DNA from: Alphaproteobacteria bacterium
GTDB lineage: Bacteria; Myxococcota_A; UBA796; CAJQPC01
Assembly (NCBI GenBank): GCA_020632795.1
Contig: JACKEV010000007.1
Span: 496,001-560,000 of the forward strand
Length of the DNA: 64,000 bases
Direction: 5' to 3'
Made by a program: the position numbers and the translations under genes. Below the pieces are notes generated by a model. The model was given only the letters and a program-made list of their open reading frames with translations. It ran no database searches and was not told where the DNA came from. Shown here piece by piece: positions 59,159-64,000 of this stretch (its first letter is position 1; the number at the start of each line of letters is the position of its first letter).

Positions 59159-60532
59159 TCACCGGGGGCCCACGCGGTACAGCCGCACCCAGGCGTGCCG
59201 GACCCGGACCTCCTCGGTGAGCACGAGGTCCAGCTCCTGCAAGCGGCCCAGGGGCTCGCCCTCGCAGGCCTCGACCACCCAGCCGTGGACGTCCGCGGGG
59301 TCGGTGTCCAGGGCGTAGTAGCGGAGGTCGTCCATCGGCAGCTCGACCACCCCGGCGAAGGGCCGGGTGTACTGGGTCCAGGCGTAGGTGCCCACCCACA
59401 CCGGCCGCTGCATCGCGGCGACGTGGGGGGCGGCCTCCCGCACGGCCAGGGCCACGTCCAGCCCATAGAGCGAGGCCTCCGGGCCGTCGGCCGAGGGCCG
59501 GAAGAAGAAGACGGCCGCGCCCAGGGTCAGGGGCAGCGCCGCCAGGGGGCTCAGCGCGCAGAGCATCGCCGCCCAGCCCACCAGCCCCGGCAGCAGGTAG
59601 CGGACGTGGGTGTAGGCGTCGAGGCGGTCCAGCCCGCCCAGGAAGTTGAGGGTGCCGAAGAAGCCGAGCTGCACGGCGACGTGGACCCCCAGGATGAGCA
59701 GGGGGCGGCCCTGCGGGCGGTGCCGCCACAGCCCCCAGGCCGCCACCGGCAGGGCCAGCCAGCGGAGCTGCTCGACCATGACGATGCGCAGCACCGAGCC
59801 CATGTCCCGCAGCCACACCCCGGCGGTCTCGGGCAGGCGCTCGGAGCCGGCCAGGGCCCAGCCGGTCTCGGCGTGGTGGATGCCCGCCCAGGCCGCGAGC
59901 ACCATCGGCGGCCACGCCCAGCCCCAGCCGACGCGGCGGTCCACCAGGTTGGCGGCCAGCGCGGGGGCGGCCAGCAGGATGCCCGGCTCCTTGCAGGCCG
60001 TGGCCAGCCCGGCGGTGACCGCGAACAGGCCCTCCCGACGATCCAGCACGCCGATGAGCGCCCAGGGGGTCAGCGCCAGCAGGGGCAGGTCGGTGTCCGC
60101 GCGCAGGAGCTGGGCGGCGACCGGGGGCAGCAGCGGCAGCACCAGGGCAGCCCAGGCCGCGGTGCCGCCCCCGGCCCGGCGCAGGAGGCCCGCCGCGCCC
60201 CACCCGAACAGCGCGGCGAGGGGCAGCGCGGCGACGTGCACGCTGGAGTGGTGGGCTCCAAACACCCGGATCACGAGCCCCAATGCCCAGAACCACAGAG
60301 GAGGGTGACCGTAGTCGGGCAGCCCGCCCTGCCACTGCGGCGGCAGCGGGGCCTCGGGCCGGGCGGCGTGGGGAAGGGTGTCCAGCACGAAGGCCGTGCC
60401 CCGCTCGGCGACCAGCAGCGCCTTGGGCACCCACCAGAACAGGCCGTCCTCCACGATGGGCACGTCGAGCCCGGCGAACACGATCATCGCGGCGAGCAGG
60501 GCGCAGAGCGGCTCGGGGCGCAGCAGACGCAT
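59159..60532 (-). CDS. polytopic membrane glycosyltransferase-like protein (PMT/ArnT group)
   Basis: From ATG 60532 the product has 457 residues with about ten membrane helices. The first loop carries VEDGLFWWVPKALL and a second has PDYGHPPLWFWALG, resembling the Asp/His loops of GT39/GT83 lipid-linked sugar transferases. Family enzymes move a sugar from polyprenyl phosphate to a protein or lipid on the outer face of the membrane. It is the first gene of the operon. Confidence 0.75.
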   Translation of the reverse strand: MRLLRPEPLCALLAAMIVFAGLDVPIVEDGLFWWVPKALLVAERGTAFVLDTLPHAARPEAPLPPQWQGGLPDYGHPPLWFWALGLVIRVFGAHHSSVHVAALPLAALFGWGAAGLLRRAGGGTAAWAALVLPLLPPVAAQLLRADTDLPLLALTPWALIGVLDRREGLFAVTAGLATACKEPGILLAAPALAANLVDRRVGWGWAWPPMVLAAWAGIHHAETGWALAGSERLPETAGVWLRDMGSVLRIVMVEQLRWLALPVAAWGLWRHRPQGRPLLILGVHVAVQLGFFGTLNFLGGLDRLDAYTHVRYLLPGLVGWAAMLCALSPLAALPLTLGAAVFFFRPSADGPEASLYGLDVALAVREAAPHVAAMQRPVWVGTYAWTQYTRPFAGVVELPMDDLRYYALDTDPADVHGWVVEACEGEPLGRLQELDLVLTEEVRVRHAWVRLYRVGPR

Positions 60533-60607
60533 GGGCAGGATCGTAATGGGAAACGTCTTGCCGGGCAGCGTCGGCGGCGCTAGGTGCCCTGCTCGACTGG
60601 AGGTGAC

Positions 60608-61114
60608 ATGCCCAACCCCGCCATCTCGCGCGAAGACGTCCACACCCTGGCCGAGGCCTGCTCCGACGCGGGCGACGACTTCCGCCCCGTGGCCACCCGG
60701 CTCCTGCGCGAGCAGAAGCCGCTGACCAACTTCCTCCAGGAGAACATGCCCGTGATGAAGGGCAACTCCGGCGAGGTGGCGCTGTACATGTTCGCGGTGA
60801 TCTTGAGGATCTTCGACCAGTACGGCGGCCGCATGGGCAAGGTCACCCGCGCCGAGGCTCGCGCCAGCGCCCAGCGGGTGAAGGCGGCGGTCGACCAGCT
60901 CCGCCCCTTCGACGATTCCCTGCCTGAGCGCGTCCGGGCCATCGACTGGCGCGCCCAGCCCCACATCCTCGACGAGGTGCTCTGGGCCCTCTACGAGCGC
61001 GAGGAGAAGCAGGAGAACGAGATCGACGTGCCCCCCGAGCAGTCCGCCCTGGTGTTCCTGCTGATGTGGGCGGCGGTCGAGGCCCTCGACGCCCGCTGGC
61101 GTCCTCCGCGGTAG
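60608..61114 (+). CDS. conserved-looking 168-residue helical protein
   Basis: ATG 60608 follows GGAGGT, giving 168 residues without signal peptide. It is almost all helical (REDVHTLAEACSDAGDDF, VALYMFAVILRIFDQYGGRMGKVT, ILDEVLWALYEREEKQENEID). No known domain. It is divergent from the glycosyltransferase (75-nt gap holding both promoters) and 21 nt before the next gene. Confidence 0.6.
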   Translation: MPNPAISREDVHTLAEACSDAGDDFRPVATRLLREQKPLTNFLQENMPVMKGNSGEVALYMFAVILRIFDQYGGRMGKVTRAEARASAQRVKAAVDQLRPFDDSLPERVRAIDWRAQPHILDEVLWALYEREEKQENEIDVPPEQSALVFLLMWAAVEALDARWRPPR

Positions 61115-61135
61115 GCTCGGCATATACTCGGCGCC

Positions 61136-62794
61136 ATGGCCGCCGGGCCCCCCGAAGCCCCTGAGTCAAGACGCCTCCCTGGCCGGACGATCGCCGGGGA
61201 GCTGGCGGGTATGCTCATCGCCGCGCTGGCGGCGATCGCGCTGCCCCGTCCGCGGCTCCTCACCGAGCTGACCCGCTCGGTCTGGGTGCCCACCGGCGAC
61301 CCTTACGTGATCGGGGACCTGTGGGGGTCGTTGTTCCTCACCGTGCGACGATCCCGAGGAGAAGGGGGTTGTCACACCGCGTTCCTCCAGTGGCCCGATG
61401 GGGCGGACCTCTGCAGGGACTTCCCCAACAACCTGTTCACCGATCTGCTCGCCCCGCTCGTGGGGGCGGTCGGGCTGCCGCTCGGCTTCAACCTGGGCAT
61501 GCTCGCTTTGCTGGTGACCAACGGCCTGGCGGTGGGGCTGGCCGCGCGGCTGGCGGGCGCGGGGCGCTGGGGGGGCTGGCTGGCGGCGGGGCTGGGGGCG
61601 GCGAGCCCCATGGTCTTCTATGAGGTGTTCGCCGGGCGCCCCGTGACCGCGTGGTGGGCGCCGGCCATCGCGGCGACGGCGCTGTGCGTGGGCAGCCTCG
61701 CCTCGTGGCGGCGCTGGGCGATGCTGCTGCCGGGGCTCTTCTGCTTGATGGTAGCGCTGCGCATCTACCCCTACGGCCCGGCGATGCTGCTGCCCTGGAC
61801 CGCGCTGTGGGGGCTCGCGGCGCTGGCCCGGGGCCCCGCGCCGTGGTGGGGGCGGGCCCTGCGCGCGGCCGTGGGCCTGGGCGCGGCGGTGGCGGTCGCC
61901 TGGTGGGTCAGCCGGACCGAGTACGCCGGGGTGCTCGCCCGGTGGACCCGCCCGCTGCCCTTCGGGGACGCCGAGTCCCGGTGGGGCCTGGCCACGGCCA
62001 GCGTGTTCCAGGGGCTCGTCCACTGGCACGGGATCGCGCTGCTGCTGGGCGGGGTCGCCGGGGGGCTGGTCTCGGCGCGGCGGTGGCGGGGGGCCTGGGC
62101 CGCGGCGCTGCTCGGCGCGCTGGCGCTGCTGGCGGTGGGGCTGGGGCCGGTGCCCTTCGGGGACCCCCGTCAGGGCCAGCCCCTGCCCGGGGCGCCGTTC
62201 ACCTGGCTGATGGAGCAGGTCGAGCTGATGCGCGGCTGCGCCCGCCCGGATCGCTACGTCATCGCCGCGAGCCTGCTGCTGCCCGTCGCCGCCGGGGTGC
62301 TGCTGGCCCAGGCCGGGCGGCTGCGGCGCCTGGGCCCGGCGCTCGGGGTGGCGCTGTTCGCGGCGGTCGGCGTGTTCAACCACCGCTTCCAGCCCACCGC
62401 CTACCTGGCCTGGCCGCCGGTGGAGGGCCTCTCCGGGCTGGAGGTCGACGGCGGGGTCGTCGACGCGCCGCTTTTTTTCGCCGGGGAGGACCAGGCCCAC
62501 ATGCTGCCCATCGTGCTGATGCCCGCCCCCCGGGCCAACCCGATGCGTGGGGAGCGGGACAACTGGTCGACGGCCCTGCACAACCGGGACGCGCCGCTGC
62601 TCCAGGCGCTGTACGCCCTCCAGCAAGGGGAGCCGGTCGCCGGGCCCGTCGCGCCCGGCGCCGAGGACCCCGAGGTGGTGGTGCTCCACCTCCAGCTCCT
62701 GGACGAGGGGCAGCGGGAGGCCCACCGCGCGCTGGTGGCCGGGGCGGAGGTGCTGGAGGAGGACGCGCAGGTCGAGGTCTACCGGGTCAAGTGA
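61136..62794 (+). CDS. polytopic membrane protein, glycosyltransferase-C-like
   Basis: The 552-residue protein has about ten or more membrane helices and an early periplasmic loop with acidic residues (GDPYVIGDLWGSLF), reminiscent of GT-C enzymes and YfhO-like proteins, with a soluble C-terminal domain of ~140 residues. The sugar donor is not recognisable. TATACT at 61123-61128 and TAGGCT at 61112-61117 lie right before the start, so it may have its own promoter. Its stop overlaps the convergent deacetylase gene by 8 bases. Confidence 0.7.
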   Translation: MAAGPPEAPESRRLPGRTIAGELAGMLIAALAAIALPRPRLLTELTRSVWVPTGDPYVIGDLWGSLFLTVRRSRGEGGCHTAFLQWPDGADLCRDFPNNLFTDLLAPLVGAVGLPLGFNLGMLALLVTNGLAVGLAARLAGAGRWGGWLAAGLGAASPMVFYEVFAGRPVTAWWAPAIAATALCVGSLASWRRWAMLLPGLFCLMVALRIYPYGPAMLLPWTALWGLAALARGPAPWWGRALRAAVGLGAAVAVAWWVSRTEYAGVLARWTRPLPFGDAESRWGLATASVFQGLVHWHGIALLLGGVAGGLVSARRWRGAWAAALLGALALLAVGLGPVPFGDPRQGQPLPGAPFTWLMEQVELMRGCARPDRYVIAASLLLPVAAGVLLAQAGRLRRLGPALGVALFAAVGVFNHRFQPTAYLAWPPVEGLSGLEVDGGVVDAPLFFAGEDQAHMLPIVLMPAPRANPMRGERDNWSTALHNRDAPLLQALYALQQGEPVAGPVAPGAEDPEVVVLHLQLLDEGQREAHRALVAGAEVLEEDAQVEVYRVK

Positions 62795-63794
62795 GGGCTG
62801 CGTCGCCCCGGCCGCCGTACTTCAACGCCAGCAGCGTGTCCTCGTCGCAGATCGCCAGGCCGCGCTGCCGCGCCAGGTCCAGGATGCCCGGCAGCGCCTC
62901 GGCGGCCTGGCTGTGGATGTCGTGGAGCAGGCCCGCCCCGCCGCCGGCCCGGTCCAGCTCCTCGGCGAAGCGCTGCACCGCGCGGTGGGGGTCGCCGGGG
63001 TACTTCCAGTCCCAGGAGTCCACCTGCCACATCGTCAGCATCCAGCCCTGCGCCGCGAGGACCCGACCCACCCGCGCCCAGTGATCCCGCAGCGGCGGCT
63101 GGTCGCTGTAGAAGGGGCTGCCGTAAGGGGGGCGCACGTAGGGCGTCGGCACCGCGCCGAGGGTCAGCCGCACCACCCCGGCGGTGCGCTCGAGCTGGTC
63201 GCGGATCTCGTGGTCGGAGGCCTTGGAGAAGTCCGGGTGGTCCCAGGAGTGCAGCCCCACCCGGTGGCCCGCCTGGACCGCCGCGCGCAGGGTGTCGGGG
63301 GCCTGGCTGACCCGGGAGCCCAGCACGTAGAAGGTCGCCCGGACCCCCGCGGCGGCCAGGACGTCCAGCACCGCGTCGGTGCGCCCTGCGCGGGGGCCGT
63401 CGTCGAAGGTCAGGGCCAGGTAGCCCGGGTAGCGGTCGAAGCGGTAGATGCCGGCGACCGGCTCGCCGGGCCCGGCGGGGTACTGGATCCCGGGCATCGT
63501 CGGGAGGACCTGCAGGGGCGGGCTGCTGATCGCGGCGGCCAGGGCTTGGAGGGTGCGCCGGCTCACCACCCCGTCGGTGGCCAGCCCGCGCGCAGCCTGG
63601 GCCACCTGCACGGCCCGCTGGGTGCGCGGCCCGTAGTCCCCGTCGATCCGCAGGGAATGGAACAGCGCCACCAGCGCCCGCTGCACCGGCACCACCGCGT
63701 CGGCCCGCGCCCGCCCCGCCTGGAGCACCTCGCGGCCATCCCACAGACCATCGAGGGCATGGTCGTCCAGCGGTTCAGGGCGGGGGTCAGCCAT
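62787..63794 (-). CDS. polysaccharide deacetylase with N-terminal peptidoglycan-binding domain
   Basis: The 335-residue protein has an N-terminal peptidoglycan-binding-type domain (VPVQRALVALFHSLRIDGDYGPRTQRAVQVAQ ... GVVSRRTLQAL) and a NodB deacetylase domain: motif 1 LALTFDDGPRAGRTDAV, motif 2 HRVGLHSWDHPDF (metal His pair), motif 3 RPPYGSPF, then QVDSWDW. It removes acetyl groups from peptidoglycan or another glycan. No signal peptide is seen at this start, so export must use another route or the true start is different. Confidence 0.85.
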   Translation of the reverse strand: MADPRPEPLDDHALDGLWDGREVLQAGRARADAVVPVQRALVALFHSLRIDGDYGPRTQRAVQVAQAARGLATDGVVSRRTLQALAAAISSPPLQVLPTMPGIQYPAGPGEPVAGIYRFDRYPGYLALTFDDGPRAGRTDAVLDVLAAAGVRATFYVLGSRVSQAPDTLRAAVQAGHRVGLHSWDHPDFSKASDHEIRDQLERTAGVVRLTLGAVPTPYVRPPYGSPFYSDQPPLRDHWARVGRVLAAQGWMLTMWQVDSWDWKYPGDPHRAVQRFAEELDRAGGGAGLLHDIHSQAAEALPGILDLARQRGLAICDEDTLLALKYGGRGDAALT

Positions 63795-63848
63795 CGATCC
63801 GCATCATGACATAGAGTGAGGGGGTACGAGCCGGACGCTTGACCGACC

Positions 63849-64000
63849 GTGAGCGGCGACACCTTCGACCTGCACGATCCGCAGGACGACGCCGAGGAGG
63901 CGCCGACCCCCGAGCGTTACACCCTGCGCGAGCGGCTGGGCGAGGGCGGCGTCGGCGAGGTCTGGGCGGCCTGGGACCGCCAGCTCGACCGGGAAGTGGC
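63849..64000 (+). CDS. Ser/Thr protein kinase, 3' truncated by the window
   Basis: A GTG start at 63849 opens a frame to the window end (50 codons). YTLRERLGEGGVGEVWAAWDRQLDREVA is the start of a Hanks-type kinase with the glycine loop GEGGVGEVW. It is therefore a fourth kinase in this window. Fusion partners lie beyond the end. Confidence 0.8.
   Translation, partial: MSGDTFDLHDPQDDAEEAPTPERYTLRERLGEGGVGEVWAAWDRQLDREV

Overview
The window is very GC-rich (by eye above 70%) DNA, most likely from a member of the Myxococcota or a related deltaproteobacterial lineage. The evidence is two secreted proteins with MYXO-CTERM-type tails (Cys, hydrophobic segment, Arg cluster), several acidic MopE-type and thrombospondin-type-3 repeat surface proteins, four eukaryote-like Ser/Thr kinases (three of them visibly fused to an NTPase region and TPR-like repeats), and many short lipoprotein signals. 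No insertion sequence, phage gene, CRISPR array or ordinary tRNA/rRNA was seen.

Layout. 1-9801: acidic repeat surface proteins plus a bicupin, a Tat-exported DUF362 protein and a terpene-cyclase-like repeat protein. 9817-12289: a minus-strand operon of DsbA-like lipoprotein, small membrane protein and the radical SAM enzyme ArsS. 12387-15833: kinase-NTPase-TPR sensor. 15838-19942: a minus-strand operon that I regard as the main discovery. It has a perfect-consensus sigma-54 promoter, two tandem tRNA-like non-coding RNAs with the same non-tRNA outer stem, a Ro60/TROVE-like vWA protein, an unknown 306-residue protein, a 91-residue protein ending in Gly, and a stand-alone ThiF/E1-like adenylating enzyme. 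It reads as an inducible Ro60/Y-RNA module combined with a candidate ubiquitin-like conjugation pair.

20032-30669: a methyltransferase, then a signalling/conflict-type block with a winged-helix regulator, a CHAT caspase-like protease with a degenerate P-loop and TPRs, a minus-strand operon (58-residue protein, zinc-ribbon membrane protein, tail-anchored helical-repeat protein), a small secreted protein and a winged-helix/STAND/TPR regulator. 30670-39429: a MopE remnant, a kelch MYXO-CTERM protein, an SDR-like protein, a coupled pair of radical SAM enzymes, an L7/L12-like small protein, a PPC lipoprotein, an esterase lipoprotein and a crotonase. 39496-43600: a second kinase-NTPase-TPR protein and a Uma2 nuclease-fold protein with an in-frame 21-bp triplication.

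43652-49103: small secreted or outer-membrane proteins, including a tandemly duplicated two-gene unit, a spondin-domain lipoprotein and a BamA-like beta-barrel. 49311-57026: a second CHAT locus (CHAT/Clp-N/FHA protein, possible sigma-like protein, anti-sigma-like protein, kinase-NTPase-TPR protein) closed by a strong hairpin. 57242-64000: thiol peroxidase, a PP-loop ATPase/SRPBCC/glycosyltransferase operon, a small helical protein, a polytopic membrane protein, a polysaccharide deacetylase and the start of a fourth kinase.
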